64,000 nucleotides of DNA from Chloroflexota bacterium. GTDB lineage: Bacteria > Chloroflexota > Anaerolineae > VGOG01. The stretch is taken from positions 1 through 64,000 of the forward strand of contig JAUWOY010000008.1 in assembly GCA_030611885.1 (NCBI GenBank). The letters are read 5' to 3'. Position 1 is the stretch's first letter. Each line of letters begins with the position of its first letter. The notes below the pieces were generated by a model. That model had not been told where the DNA came from, made no database searches, and saw only the letters and a program-made list of their open reading frames with translations. A program made the position numbers and the translations under genes. Of the stretch, positions 27,191-35,691 are shown one piece after another.

Positions 27191-27721
27191 TCACTTCTCG
27201 ACGGGGTATCCCGCCTCTTGCCAACGGACGAACTCTGCCTTCATAGCCTTGACATCACTGAACCCCTTGTCAAGTAGAAATTGTGCCGCACGGGCACTGT
27301 CTTTCGGAGGTCAACAGTCGGAACAATAGGTAATTACCTCTTTATCGCGAGGAAGCTCAGTATAACGGGCTTCCATCTCCCGCTGCCAGGGAATTGAGAC
27401 CGCGCCTGATATGTGACCTTCATCGAAATCCTCTTTGCTGCGCACATCAACGATGACTATGTCCGCCCCAGCGTCCAGCTTCTCCTTCAACTGCTCCAGG
27501 CTAATGCGAGGCCCGGCAGATCCGCTATCTGGAACACCAGGTGGGGTAGAAGGCTGCCATAATTGTCGTATCTGGCGAACGACGGTAGATCTAAACTGCT
27601 GGAGGGTAACGGCTCCTGGGCCACCGGCTGCGGAGTACAGCCTGCCCAGCCATACCCCCACCACGAAGACGACCACAATCCCCAGAACACCCAGTACTTT
27701 GTAAATGGCTTTCCTGGCCAT
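27191..27721 (-). CDS. Membrane-anchored rhodanese domain with an in-frame UGA (possible selenoprotein)
   Basis: From the ATG at 27721 (strong GGAGGAGGAG site) the protein has one N-terminal membrane helix. A rhodanese domain follows with VIVDVRSKEDFDEGHISGA and the active-site region ITYCSDC. The next codon is TGA (27311-27313). The frame then continues for 39 codons that plainly complete the rhodanese fold (SARAAQFLLDKGFSDV, then WQEAGYPVEK) before a second TGA. Either UGA is decoded as selenocysteine, giving C-S-D-C-U, or the gene carries a nonsense mutation. A 5-bp hairpin with G in its loop lies 18 bases downstream, within the range for bacterial SECIS elements. Standard annotation would stop at 27311. 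Confidence 0.7.
27283..27297 (-). promoter_or_regulatory. SECIS-like hairpin downstream of the in-frame UGA
   Basis: On the minus strand GTGCC pairs with GGCAC around the loop CGTGC. The loop begins 18 bases after the UGA and its second base is G, as in the bacterial SECIS consensus. The stem is short, so this is suggestive only. Confidence 0.35.
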
Positions 27722-27749
27722 CAAGTCTCCTCCTCCCTGGGAAGGATAG

Positions 27750-28277
27750 CTAACGGGCAGCCAGCACCCGGTAAATGGCCCAGACAACAAGTATGATCAG
27801 CAGTATTGCAGCAGCCGGGACAGCAAAGTCCTTCACCTGGTTGTAGATCTCGGCAACGGGCGACGTTGTTGTTGGCGTGGCGACGGGCTTCGCTACCGGT
27901 TCGCCAACTTCCCATATTATAGTCCTGCTTACGTATTCACCCAGGTAGAAATTGGTGACATACCGACCATCGGGGAAGTACCCATCACTGGTCGTAGTTG
28001 CCACGGACTCCGTCCCAGATCCAGTGTAGTCTTGGGGCTGCTCGAAGAGGATGCTGCCGTAATTGTCATAGACCCTTACTTTTATTGACTCCCCCGTCAT
28101 GTCGGCGTAATCGAGGATAGCATAGACGACGGTTGTACCTGAGGGAAACTGGGTCATGGCCGGCCCATCGGGAGTATCGCTCAGATGGGCGGTAGACACG
28201 CCCCCCTGGGCCACAGCGATACTGGCTAGCAAGATGGTCAAGGATAGAGCTATAGCGACAGGAACAAGACGTTTCAT
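27750..28277 (-). CDS. Secreted/membrane protein with the shared surface domain and C-terminal anchor
   Basis: The ATG at 28277 follows AAAGGAG and opens a signal peptide (MKRLVPVAIALSLTILL). Residues about 28-130 form the shared domain (LSDTPDGPAMTQFPSGTTVV, DYADM, GSGTES, FPDGRY). A Pro/Thr linker and one C-terminal membrane helix followed by RVLAAR complete 175 residues. It is a shorter paralogue of the neighbouring gene. I do not recognise a named family; it is likely displayed on the outer face of the cytoplasmic membrane. Confidence 0.78.
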   Translation of the reverse strand: MKRLVPVAIALSLTILLASIAVAQGGVSTAHLSDTPDGPAMTQFPSGTTVVYAILDYADMTGESIKVRVYDNYGSILFEQPQDYTGSGTESVATTTSDGYFPDGRYVTNFYLGEYVSRTIIWEVGEPVAKPVATPTTTSPVAEIYNQVKDFAVPAAAILLIILVVWAIYRVLAAR

Positions 28278-28315
28278 TGGTTGATACTCCTTTTGTAAGA
28301 TAGCTTGGGAGAAAA

Positions 28316-29311
28316 TCAAGAAGACCGCCTCTGCCAAAGAAAAAAGGCCACGGAGATCAATAGCACCGCTACCCCGACATAGCCTACAACGCCCAGGAAG
28401 TTCTTTGTACCTTCCGTGGTGTCTGAAGCGGCGGTGGGGATGGGGGTAAACTTCGGCGTCAGCGCGGTCGTCGGGGTAGGAGATAGTGACCCTGCCTCAG
28501 GTGTAGCTGGCATTGGGGTAGGCTCAATCGTGGACACCACCGTCGGTTGGAAAGGTATCTCCGCCTGAGGCGTCGGTGAGGCCGTTGGTTTTGTTGTTGG
28601 CGTTGATGGCGTTTCCGTGACGGTGGCCATTGGCGTCGCCGGACTCGGCGTCAGCGTCGGCTGTTCCGGCGTTGGTGTGGGGGTAGGCGACATTGGAGTT
28701 GGATATGGCTGCTCCGGCGATAGTGTTGCTGTCGGTGGAATCGGAGTTGGCGTCGGCTGATCCGGTGCTAGTGTCGGCGTAGGCGGCATTGGAGTTGGAT
28801 ACGGCTGCTCTGGCGATGGTGTTGCTGTCGGTGGAATTGGGGTTGGCGTCGGCTGCTCCGGTGTTAGTGTCGGCGTAGCTGTTGCTGGAATGGGCGTGGG
28901 AGTGGGCGTGGCCATCCCAGCGTCTGCAGTTACATCCCAGTAGATGGGGGGCTTAATCACAAACAAACCGCTGTACAAATTGGTCATATAAAACGGCCCA
29001 TCGGGGAAGGCTTCTCCGTCGGGCCCCAATACCTCAATGGACTCTGTACCAGACCCTGAGTAAGACTGGGCCTGTTCGAACAGGATAGTGCCTACCCGGT
29101 CATAAATCCTTACACTGATCTCCTCGTTCTGCATGTCAACGTAATCGAAAACCACATAGACGACAGTTGTCCCCGAGGGGAATTGGGTCACTGGCGGCCC
29201 ATAAGGAGTATCACTCATGCGAAAATCTGTGACATCGGCATAGATGGTGTTGACTAGCAGAGCGCTTAGCAATATGGCTAATCCAACAGCCCGAGCAGTT
29301 AATCGCTTCAT
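28316..29311 (-). CDS. Surface protein with shared domain, long Pro/Thr-rich stalk and C-terminal anchor
   Basis: A signal peptide (start at 29311, first residues MKRLTARAVGLAIL) is followed by the same approximately 105-residue domain as the next gene (MSDTPYGPPVTQFPSGTTVV). A stalk of about 150 residues of Pro, Thr, Glu and Gln comes next, with an internal near-duplicate of about 32 residues (EQPYPTPM and DQPTPTPIPPTAT units). A terminal membrane helix ending WQRRSS anchors the chain. The stalk probably spans the cell wall or S-layer and is a likely O-glycosylation target (inference). Confidence 0.78.
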   Translation of the reverse strand: MKRLTARAVGLAILLSALLVNTIYADVTDFRMSDTPYGPPVTQFPSGTTVVYVVFDYVDMQNEEISVRIYDRVGTILFEQAQSYSGSGTESIEVLGPDGEAFPDGPFYMTNLYSGLFVIKPPIYWDVTADAGMATPTPTPIPATATPTLTPEQPTPTPIPPTATPSPEQPYPTPMPPTPTLAPDQPTPTPIPPTATLSPEQPYPTPMSPTPTPTPEQPTLTPSPATPMATVTETPSTPTTKPTASPTPQAEIPFQPTVVSTIEPTPMPATPEAGSLSPTPTTALTPKFTPIPTAASDTTEGTKNFLGVVGYVGVAVLLISVAFFLWQRRSS

Positions 29312-29383
29312 AAAATAGAGTTCTCTGCTCCTTCCAGATTTGATGCCAGACCTGACGTCAAGGCCCTGGACTAAACAGCGCAT

Positions 29384-29412
29384 ATTATACCATTTTAACC
29401 AGGGGATGTCAA
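29384..29412 (-). promoter_or_regulatory. Promoter of the surface-protein genes
   Basis: On the minus strand TTGACA and TATAAT are 17 bases apart, a perfect consensus overlapping the aroQ stop. It separates the surface-protein genes from the aro operon. Confidence 0.8.
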
Positions 29413-29852
29413 TTTTTCGCCAGCTTCATCAACAGGGCCTCTAACCCCAGGATATAGCTTTGCCAGCCGAAGCCCGCGATCTGGCCCAGGCAGACGGGGG
29501 AGATAACGGAGAGGCGCCGAAAACCCTCGCGAGCCTGGACGTTGGAGAGGTGGACTTCGATGGTGGGCAAGCCAACGGCCGCGATGGCATCGCGGATGGC
29601 ATAGCTGTAATGGGTATAAGCGCCAGGGTTGATGACCAAACCATCGGCCCAGCCAACCGCCTGGTGGATGGCGTCAATGATAGCCCCTTCGTGATTCGAC
29701 TGGAAGGTGCGCACCTCGATACCCTTGCCAGCAGCGTAAGCCCGCAATTGTTGGTTGATCTCGTCCAGAGTGGCCGAGCCGTAAACCTCCGGCTCCCGCG
29801 TGCCCAGCAAGTTCAAGTTAGGGCCGTGAATAACAAGGATCTTAGCACTCAT
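29409..29852 (-). CDS. aroQ: 3-Dehydroquinate dehydratase, type II
   Basis: The 147-residue length and the motifs [47 protein letters not shown] and EVHLSN define type II dehydroquinase. It is a dodecameric enzyme of the third shikimate step with a catalytic Tyr in the first motif and His in the last. The ATG at 29852 overlaps the aroKB stop. It is the last gene of the operon. Confidence 0.95.
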   Translation of the reverse strand: MSAKILVIHGPNLNLLGTREPEVYGSATLDEINQQLRAYAAGKGIEVRTFQSNHEGAIIDAIHQAVGWADGLVINPGAYTHYSYAIRDAIAAVGLPTIEVHLSNVQAREGFRRLSVISPVCLGQIAGFGWQSYILGLEALLMKLAKN

Positions 29853-31432
29853 CTTTTCCTCAGCCTTTCTAAAACCTCCAAGACCACTGCCTGGGGCGCC
29901 TGATCGCTGACCTCGACCTGCCCAATGGCTCTGGGTAGCACAAAACGCAGCTTCTTCCCTCGCCTCTTCTTGTCGGTGGCCATAGCTCTCCAAATCTCCA
30001 CCGGCTCATAACCTTCGTAGCGGGTCGGCAAGCCGAATCGTTGGAGAAGGGCGACTAAACGCCCCTCGACCGTCTCGTCGCACAGGCCCAGGGCGACGGC
30101 TGTCCTGGCCGCAGCCACCAGGCCAATGCTCACCGCCTCGCCGTGGCGAAGAGTGAAGCCACTGAGCACCTCCAAGGCGTGGCCAAAGGTGTGGCCCAGG
30201 TTGAGCACGGCCCGCCGTCCCTTCTCGTAAGGATCCTCCTCCACGATAGCCACCTTGACGCGGACAGCCTCGATGATGAGGGGCAGCGAGGGTTCGTCTC
30301 CCCTCTCCTCCAACTGCTTGAAAAGGCTGGGCGAGCCAATCACTCCCGTCTTGATGACCTCGGCCCAACCAGACCGCATCTCTGCCTCGTCCAGGGTGGC
30401 CAGAGCGAGAGGGTCAATCACAACCAGCTCTGGCTGTTTGAAAGCGCCGATGAGATTCTTTCCCCTGGGATGATCCACGGCCACCTTGCCCCCGACGCTG
30501 GCATCCACCATGGCCAGGAGGGTGGTGGGCAACTGTACCAGGGGCACTCCCCGCATGTAGGTGGCTGCCGCGAAGCCCGCCAGATCGCCGATAACGCCAC
30601 CGCCCAGGGCCAGCACCGCCCCGTATCTATCCAGCCCGCCAATGATGAACTGATCGTACAGAGAGCTGACGGTGTCCAGGGTTTTGTAAGCCTCCCCGTC
30701 GGGCGCCTGGCAGATGACTGGTTCGAGGCCCGCTTTCCGCAAGCTGACGACAACGGTGGGGGCGTACAGATCGCCGACTGTTGGATTGGTGACCAGAGCC
30801 ACTCTACCTCCCAGCCCCTGCTGACGCGCCAACTCACCAACACGCGCCAGAAGCCCTTTGCCCAGATGGATCTGGTAACCTCCCGCTGGCGTCCGCACCG
30901 CTATCCTTTCCGCAACCGCCTCGCTTTTCAGCAACTCGATCATCCTCCCCACCACCTCCTCCACCGTCAAGCTCGTAGTGTCAATCTGGTGAGGGATGCG
31001 GCTGTAGGCTTCGCGCCGCTCGCCCAACAGGGTCTCAATGCACTCTCGCCGATCGGATACGTCCAGAAGGGGCCTGTCTTCTGCCTGGGCCAGACGCCGC
31101 AGGATTTCTCCCCCATCGCAATTCAGGCACACCAGCAGCCCGCTGGCACCCAGGGCCTGGCGGTTCTCCTCAGGAATCAGCGCACCGCCGCCGGTGGCGA
31201 TGACCAGCCCGCGCCTTTGAGCCAATTCCTGGCAAAGCTGGCGCTCCTGTCGGCGAAAGAACCCCTCGCCCCGCTGAGCGAAGATCTCAGGGATGGTCAT
31301 GCCCACCCGCTGCTCGATGAGGGTGTCCATGTCCAAAAACTCTCGCCCTAGCCGATAAGCAACCTCCAGCCCCACTTTCGACTTGCCGGTGCCCATGAAG
31401 CCGGTGATGACGACGTTCAAGCTCACTTCCAC
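29849..31432 (-). CDS. aroKB: Bifunctional shikimate kinase / 3-dehydroquinate synthase
   Basis: Residues 1-170 are a shikimate kinase ([12 protein letters not shown]-loop, FLDMD, GFFRRQE, ATGGGA). Residues 180-527 are 3-dehydroquinate synthase ([49 protein letters not shown]). The order kinase-synthase in one chain is known from some thermophiles such as Thermotoga. The GTG start lies 10 bases inside the aroC 3' end, consistent with translational coupling. Confidence 0.93.
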   Translation of the reverse strand: MEVSLNVVITGFMGTGKSKVGLEVAYRLGREFLDMDTLIEQRVGMTIPEIFAQRGEGFFRRQERQLCQELAQRRGLVIATGGGALIPEENRQALGASGLLVCLNCDGGEILRRLAQAEDRPLLDVSDRRECIETLLGERREAYSRIPHQIDTTSLTVEEVVGRMIELLKSEAVAERIAVRTPAGGYQIHLGKGLLARVGELARQQGLGGRVALVTNPTVGDLYAPTVVVSLRKAGLEPVICQAPDGEAYKTLDTVSSLYDQFIIGGLDRYGAVLALGGGVIGDLAGFAAATYMRGVPLVQLPTTLLAMVDASVGGKVAVDHPRGKNLIGAFKQPELVVIDPLALATLDEAEMRSGWAEVIKTGVIGSPSLFKQLEERGDEPSLPLIIEAVRVKVAIVEEDPYEKGRRAVLNLGHTFGHALEVLSGFTLRHGEAVSIGLVAAARTAVALGLCDETVEGRLVALLQRFGLPTRYEGYEPVEIWRAMATDKKRRGKKLRFVLPRAIGQVEVSDQAPQAVVLEVLERLRKR

Positions 31433-32562
31433 CTCGACTTCATCTCCTCGATGCTATCTCCCCCCAGCTTCTCCATCAGTGCGTCGGCGATTACCCAGGC
31501 CACCATTGCCTCGCCGACTACCGAAGCAGCGGGCACGGCACAGACATCAGAGCGTTGATACTGAGTAGTCGCCGGCTCTCCCGTGACCAGGTCCACCGAC
31601 CGCAAAGGCGTCACCGTAGTGGGGATCGGTTTCATGGCCGCCCGCACCACGATGGGCTGTCCGTTGCTGATTCCACCCTCAATGCCACCTGCCCGGTTGG
31701 AATGACGTTTGAAGTTTGAAGTTTGAAGTTTGAGCTTTGAGCTTTGAGCTTTGAGCTTTACAAAGATCTCATCATGCACCTCTGTCCCCCTCTTGCGAGC
31801 GTTCTCAAAAGCCGGCCCGATCTCCACCCCCTTGATGGCCGGGATGCTCATCACCGCAGCAGCCAGGCGGGAGTCCAGGCGGCGGTCCCAGTGGACGTGG
31901 CTACCCAGGCCAACGGGCACGCCGGTGGCAACGACGACGAAGATGCCGCCCAGGGAATCCCCCGCTGCCCTGGCCTCGTCAATGCGCTGACGCATGGCTT
32001 CGGCGACGATGGGATCGGGACAGCGAACGTCGGAGGCTTCAGCCCGCTTCCAGAGTTCCTGGGGAGGGAGGTCCGGGATTTCCGCTATCGCTCCACCGAT
32101 TTCGGTCACATAGCTGCCAATAGCGATGCCGAACTCAGTAAGCAACCTTTTGGTCACTGCCCCCACAGCCACCCGAGCTGCTGTCTCACGGGCACTGGCC
32201 CGCTCGGCTACCAGCCGCAGGTCACCCAGGCCGTATTTGGTAGCCCCTGCCAGATCAGCGTGGCCCGGCCGGGGCACGGTCCAGGGCGGGACGTCCCTAT
32301 CCTTCCAGTTGGCCCAGTCCTTGTTCTCGATGCGCAGGGCGATGGGTGCACCTATGGTCAGTCCTTTGGCCACTCCGCTCAGGAGCTCGACCTTGTCACG
32401 CTCTATCTTCATGCGCTGGCCGCGTCCGTAGCCCCCCTGGCGGCGGCGCAGATCAACGTTGATCTCCTCCTCGCTCAGATGCAGTCCGGCGGGCATTCCC
32501 TCGATGATAGCCATGAGGCAAAGCCCGTGAGATTCGCCAGCGGTCAAGAAACGCAACGTCAT
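31423..32562 (-). CDS. aroC: Chorismate synthase with a repeat-encoded insertion
   Basis: FLTAGESHG at the N-terminus, [25 protein letters not shown] and [15 protein letters not shown] are chorismate synthase signatures (FMN-dependent, last common step). Between EVHDEI and NRAGGIEGG, where homologues have only a short stretch, about 18 residues rich in Lys, Ser, Gln and Leu ([10 protein letters not shown] core) are inserted. They are encoded by heptamer repeats. The site is next to conserved active-site segments, so either the loop tolerates it or activity is altered. Confidence 0.93.
   Translation of the reverse strand: MTLRFLTAGESHGLCLMAIIEGMPAGLHLSEEEINVDLRRRQGGYGRGQRMKIERDKVELLSGVAKGLTIGAPIALRIENKDWANWKDRDVPPWTVPRPGHADLAGATKYGLGDLRLVAERASARETAARVAVGAVTKRLLTEFGIAIGSYVTEIGGAIAEIPDLPPQELWKRAEASDVRCPDPIVAEAMRQRIDEARAAGDSLGGIFVVVATGVPVGLGSHVHWDRRLDSRLAAAVMSIPAIKGVEIGPAFENARKRGTEVHDEIFVKLKAQSSKLKLQTSNFKRHSNRAGGIEGGISNGQPIVVRAAMKPIPTTVTPLRSVDLVTGEPATTQYQRSDVCAVPAASVVGEAMVAWVIADALMEKLGGDSIEEMKSRWK
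31707..31760. repeat. Heptamer array in aroC
   Basis: Three GTTTGAA units, one GTTTGAG, then three CTTTGAG units and a partial one follow head to tail. The array keeps the aroC frame open. Confidence 0.9.
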
Positions 32563-32565
32563 CGT

Positions 32566-33417
32566 TCACCTCCCCAGAGTCTTGTTAGCCACCTCGTACA
32601 TCGTCTCAACAGGAGCCTTCTCCCCCGTCCACAGTTCGAAAGCCACAGCGCCCTGGTGCACCAGCATCCCCAATCCGCCGATGTCTTTCGCTCCCGCTGC
32701 TCGAGCCTGTTGCAGCAGCTTCGTCTGGTGAGGATTATACACCAGGTCGAAGACGGTCAGATGGCCGGGGAAGGCCAGGTCTTCCGGCCATGGGGACTGG
32801 TCTACTTCAGGCCAGGTGCCGACGGGCGTCGCATTGACCAATAAGTGGGCTTCGGCGGTTTGCTCTTCCAATGTTTGCAGGGTGAGCGAAAGAGCGGGGA
32901 ACAAGGGGGAGAAATCCCTGACGAGCGCCTGGGCACGGGCTAAGGTGCGGTTTAGGACGGTCACTTGCGCCCCGGCCTGAACCAGGGCGTAGACCACGGC
33001 CCTGGCTGCGCCGCCAGCTCCCAGAACTACAGCCCGCTTGCCGTGAGGGTCGAAGCCACCTTCGCTCAAGGCAGTCAGAAAGCCTTGCCAGTCGGTGTTG
33101 TAGCCGATGCCCTGCCCATCGCGCACCACGATGGTATTGACCGCTCCGATAGCTTGTGCCTCCGGTATGACTTCGTCGAGATAGGACATCACCGCCTCTT
33201 TGTGAGGCACAGTGACGTTGGCCCCCACGAAGCTCAGAGCCTGCAGGCCAGCCACTGCTTCCCCCAATCGATCAGGATGCACAGGCAAGGGCACGTAGCA
33301 CCAGCTCAGGTTCAGCGCGGCAAAGGCGCTGTTGTGCATGGCTGGCGAGAGGCTGTGCTCGACGGGATAGCCTATCAATCCTACGAGCTTCGTCTGGCCG
33401 TTGATGTTCAGTGGCAT
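32566..33417 (-). CDS. aroE: Shikimate dehydrogenase
   Basis: The N-terminal substrate-binding motif GYPVEHSLSPAMHNSAF, GANVTVPHKEAV with the catalytic Lys, and the NADP-binding GAGGAARAVVYAL identify AroE. Its 283 residues match the usual length. It reduces dehydroshikimate to shikimate. aroC follows three bases downstream. Confidence 0.95.
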   Translation of the reverse strand: MPLNINGQTKLVGLIGYPVEHSLSPAMHNSAFAALNLSWCYVPLPVHPDRLGEAVAGLQALSFVGANVTVPHKEAVMSYLDEVIPEAQAIGAVNTIVVRDGQGIGYNTDWQGFLTALSEGGFDPHGKRAVVLGAGGAARAVVYALVQAGAQVTVLNRTLARAQALVRDFSPLFPALSLTLQTLEEQTAEAHLLVNATPVGTWPEVDQSPWPEDLAFPGHLTVFDLVYNPHQTKLLQQARAAGAKDIGGLGMLVHQGAVAFELWTGEKAPVETMYEVANKTLGR

Positions 33418-33439
33418 AGCTTGCTCTCCTTCAATTCAT

Positions 33440-33512
33440 GGGACACAGATTAACACAGATTTTCGCAGATTTTTCCTTTTCATCTGTGTTCATCTGTGCA
33501 AATCTGTGTCCT
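33440..33512. repeat. Inverted decamer repeat between aroA and aroE
   Basis: Three 10-base units of the type ACACAGATTA on the left are mirrored by CATCTGTGTT-type units on the right, giving a long imperfect hairpin. It fills the gap between two operon genes. The small frame through it is an artefact. Confidence 0.8.
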
Positions 33513-33519
33513 AAATTCA

Positions 33520-34815
33520 TTATGAACTTAGAGCTCTCAACATCTCCTCGAAGCCTGGGAATGAATCCGCGATGCACTCCGCTCCCTCGATTGTTGTTTC
33601 CCCCTCGGCTGCCAGGCCCGCTATGGCCAGGGACATGGCCAGGCGATGATCGCCGTGGCTATTGACCCGGGTTCCTACCAATGGCGTAGGCCCTTCCACC
33701 ACGAAGCCATCGGGCCGTTCCTCGATGCGTGCTCCCAGTTTGCGCAGTTCAACGGCAATATTCGCGATGCGATCCGTTTCTTTGACTCGCAGCTCCGCCG
33801 CATCACTCACCACCGTCGTTCCCTGTGCCTGGCTGGCAACCACGGCCAGGATGGGGAATTCGTCAATCATCCTGGGCACCTGGTTCCCTCTCACCTCTAT
33901 GCCTCTCAGCTCACCTGCCCGCGCAACGGCGTCGGCTACCGGCTCGCCGCTGACTTCGTGTTGATTCTCTACCACGATGTCCGCTCCCATCTTCCTCAGC
34001 GCGTCCAAAAAGCCCGTGCGGGTGGGGTTAACGCCGACATCTTCGATGGTAACTTCCGACCCAGGCACGAGGCAGGCGGCAGCAATGAAGTAAGCTGCTG
34101 AGGAGATATCCCCTGGCACAACGATGTCCAGAGAGGATAACATCGAACCTCGAACCTTGAACTTTGAAGTTTGAAGTTTGAAGTTTGAAGTTTGGCCTTT
34201 GGCCATTGCCGCCAACATCCGCTCGGTGTGGTCGCGGGCGGGGCCTGGCTCGTGGATCACCGTTGAGCCGTCGGCGTAGAGGCCCGCCAGCAAGATGGCC
34301 GACTTCACCTGAGCGCTGGCTACGGGCAATCGGTACTCAATGCCGTGCAGATTTCCGCCCAGGATGGTCAAGGGAGGCAGGCGGCCGTCGTTGCGACCTA
34401 ACACAGTTGCGCCCATTTGGCGCAGAGGCTCGGCGATGCGGCCCATAGGCCGTCGGCGGAGTTGTTCGTTTCCCGTCAGCACGCTGTAGAAGGGCTGGCC
34501 TGCCAGAATCCCGGCCAGCAAGCGCATGGTTGTGCCCGAACCAGCGCAGTCCAGGACATCTTTCGGCTCCATCAAACCACGCCAGCCGCGCCCGTGCACG
34601 ATCAGCTCCGTCTCGGATAGCCTCTCTACCTCGACACCCAGCGCCCGCACGCAGGCGAGGGTAGCCAGGCAATCGGCTGCGGGCAGGAAATTGCGGACCC
34701 TGGTCGTGCCCTCAGCTATCGCGCCTAGCAGCAAAGCGCGATGAGAAATGGATTTGTCGCCAGGTACTCTAACCTGACCCCTCAGCCCCTTGACTTTTCT
34801 AACTGTCATTCTCAT
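33520..34815 (-). CDS. aroA: 3-Phosphoshikimate 1-carboxyvinyltransferase (EPSP synthase)
   Basis: VPGDKSISHRALLLGA at the N-terminus, GPARDHTERMLAAM in the middle and VVPGDISSAAYFIAAA are AroA landmarks. The conserved SGTTMRLL is preceded by CAG rather than the more usual GN. At the crossover between the two domains (residues about 203-222) the chain reads [13 protein letters not shown]. This is encoded by a heptamer array that replaces the normal variable linker. The start overlaps the tyrA stop (ATGA). Confidence 0.94.
   Translation of the reverse strand: MRMTVRKVKGLRGQVRVPGDKSISHRALLLGAIAEGTTRVRNFLPAADCLATLACVRALGVEVERLSETELIVHGRGWRGLMEPKDVLDCAGSGTTMRLLAGILAGQPFYSVLTGNEQLRRRPMGRIAEPLRQMGATVLGRNDGRLPPLTILGGNLHGIEYRLPVASAQVKSAILLAGLYADGSTVIHEPGPARDHTERMLAAMAKGQTSNFKLQTSKFKVRGSMLSSLDIVVPGDISSAAYFIAAACLVPGSEVTIEDVGVNPTRTGFLDALRKMGADIVVENQHEVSGEPVADAVARAGELRGIEVRGNQVPRMIDEFPILAVVASQAQGTTVVSDAAELRVKETDRIANIAVELRKLGARIEERPDGFVVEGPTPLVGTRVNSHGDHRLAMSLAIAGLAAEGETTIEGAECIADSFPGFEEMLRALSS
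34158..34203. repeat. Heptamer array in aroA
   Basis: CTTTGAA is followed by three GTTTGAA units, GTTTGGC and CTTTGGC. The array is in frame with the EPSP synthase gene. Confidence 0.88.
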
Positions 34816-35681
34816 TTGAACTTTAGCCTTTGAACTTTGAGGTTTGAGGTTTGAAGTTTGAACTTTAAAGTTTGCTCATCGTCCGCCTCTAGCAAGTGGG
34901 CGATGGCATTGAGTTGATCTGCGAAGCGGGACAAAGTCTCTCCCACCGCCGCGCGATTCGTGAGCAGGATGTCCAGCATCATGGTAACGTCGCTGGCTGC
35001 CAGGCGCGAGGTATCGCGAAAGCCGCTGGCGGCCAGTTCCCAGACCAGCTCGTCCTCCGCTGCTACCTCCTCGGTGGTCGCCACCAGGCCAACCGACAGG
35101 AGATAGGGAAGGTGGCTGACAGCGGCCACCAGGCGGTCGTGGCGCTCGGCGTCCATCAACAAGGGTCGCGCACCGACGGCCTCGACCAGTTCTCGGGCCA
35201 GCGTCAGCGCTTCCGAGCTTGTCCGCTGCAGGGGAGTGAGCACGAAAGTCGCTCCCTGGTAGAGGTCGGCCTCCGCGGCCTCGAGCCCCGACACTTCCTT
35301 GCCGCACATGGGGTGGCCGCCGACGGCCTGGAGGTGGGGTGGCAACGCTTCCATGGCTCCGACGATCCTGGCCTTGGTGCTGCCCAGATCCATCAGCAGA
35401 CAGCCAGCGGGGGCCAGGGCTCCCACCTGGGGTACCAGCTCCAAGATGGTCCGCACCGGAGTAGCCAGCACGATCAGGTCGGCTTGTTCTACCCCCTCGG
35501 CCAGGTTGCAGGTGCCCACATCTATGAAACCGCGCCTCATGGCTTCCTCGATGGTCTCGCCTCGTCGAGCTACGCCCCATACCTCTCGACAGGCACCTCG
35601 CTCCCTCAACGCCCCAGCTAGAGACCCACCCATCAGCCCCAGACCGACGATTGTTACCTGCACATTCTTCAATCCCACCAC
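34812..35681 (-). CDS. tyrA: Prephenate dehydrogenase
   Basis: VTIVGLGLMGGSLAGAL is the NAD-binding Rossmann motif, and VGGHPMCGKEVSGLEAA holds the catalytic His and substrate-binding residues of the TyrA family. It commits prephenate to tyrosine, which fits the Tyr-rich leader peptide of the operon. A GTG start is assumed. The last 22 residues (LKFKLQTSNLKVQRLKFK) are encoded by a heptamer array that runs to the stop. Confidence 0.9.
   Translation of the reverse strand: MVGLKNVQVTIVGLGLMGGSLAGALRERGACREVWGVARRGETIEEAMRRGFIDVGTCNLAEGVEQADLIVLATPVRTILELVPQVGALAPAGCLLMDLGSTKARIVGAMEALPPHLQAVGGHPMCGKEVSGLEAAEADLYQGATFVLTPLQRTSSEALTLARELVEAVGARPLLMDAERHDRLVAAVSHLPYLLSVGLVATTEEVAAEDELVWELAASGFRDTSRLAASDVTMMLDILLTNRAAVGETLSRFADQLNAIAHLLEADDEQTLKFKLQTSNLKVQRLKFK
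34816..34873. repeat. Heptamer array at the tyrA 3' end
   Basis: Eight or so units of the TTTGAAC/TTTGAGG/TTTGAAG type encode the C-terminus of prephenate dehydrogenase and end at the aroA start codon. Confidence 0.88.
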
Positions 35682-35691
35682 TGGTCGCCCC

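Noticed and set aside
27158-27310. Non-coding gap after the rhodanese stop
   Set aside because: Translation in the same frame beyond the TGA gives a convincing rhodanese C-terminus, so it is treated as part of that gene.
30143-31351. A 402-residue + strand open frame opposite aroKB
   Set aside because: It is an antisense shadow of a GC-rich conserved gene, with no ribosome-binding site or recognisable motif.
33438-33665. A 75-residue frame starting MGHRLTQIFADF
   Set aside because: It is a translation of the ACAGATT inverted repeat; such frames recur wherever this repeat family occurs.
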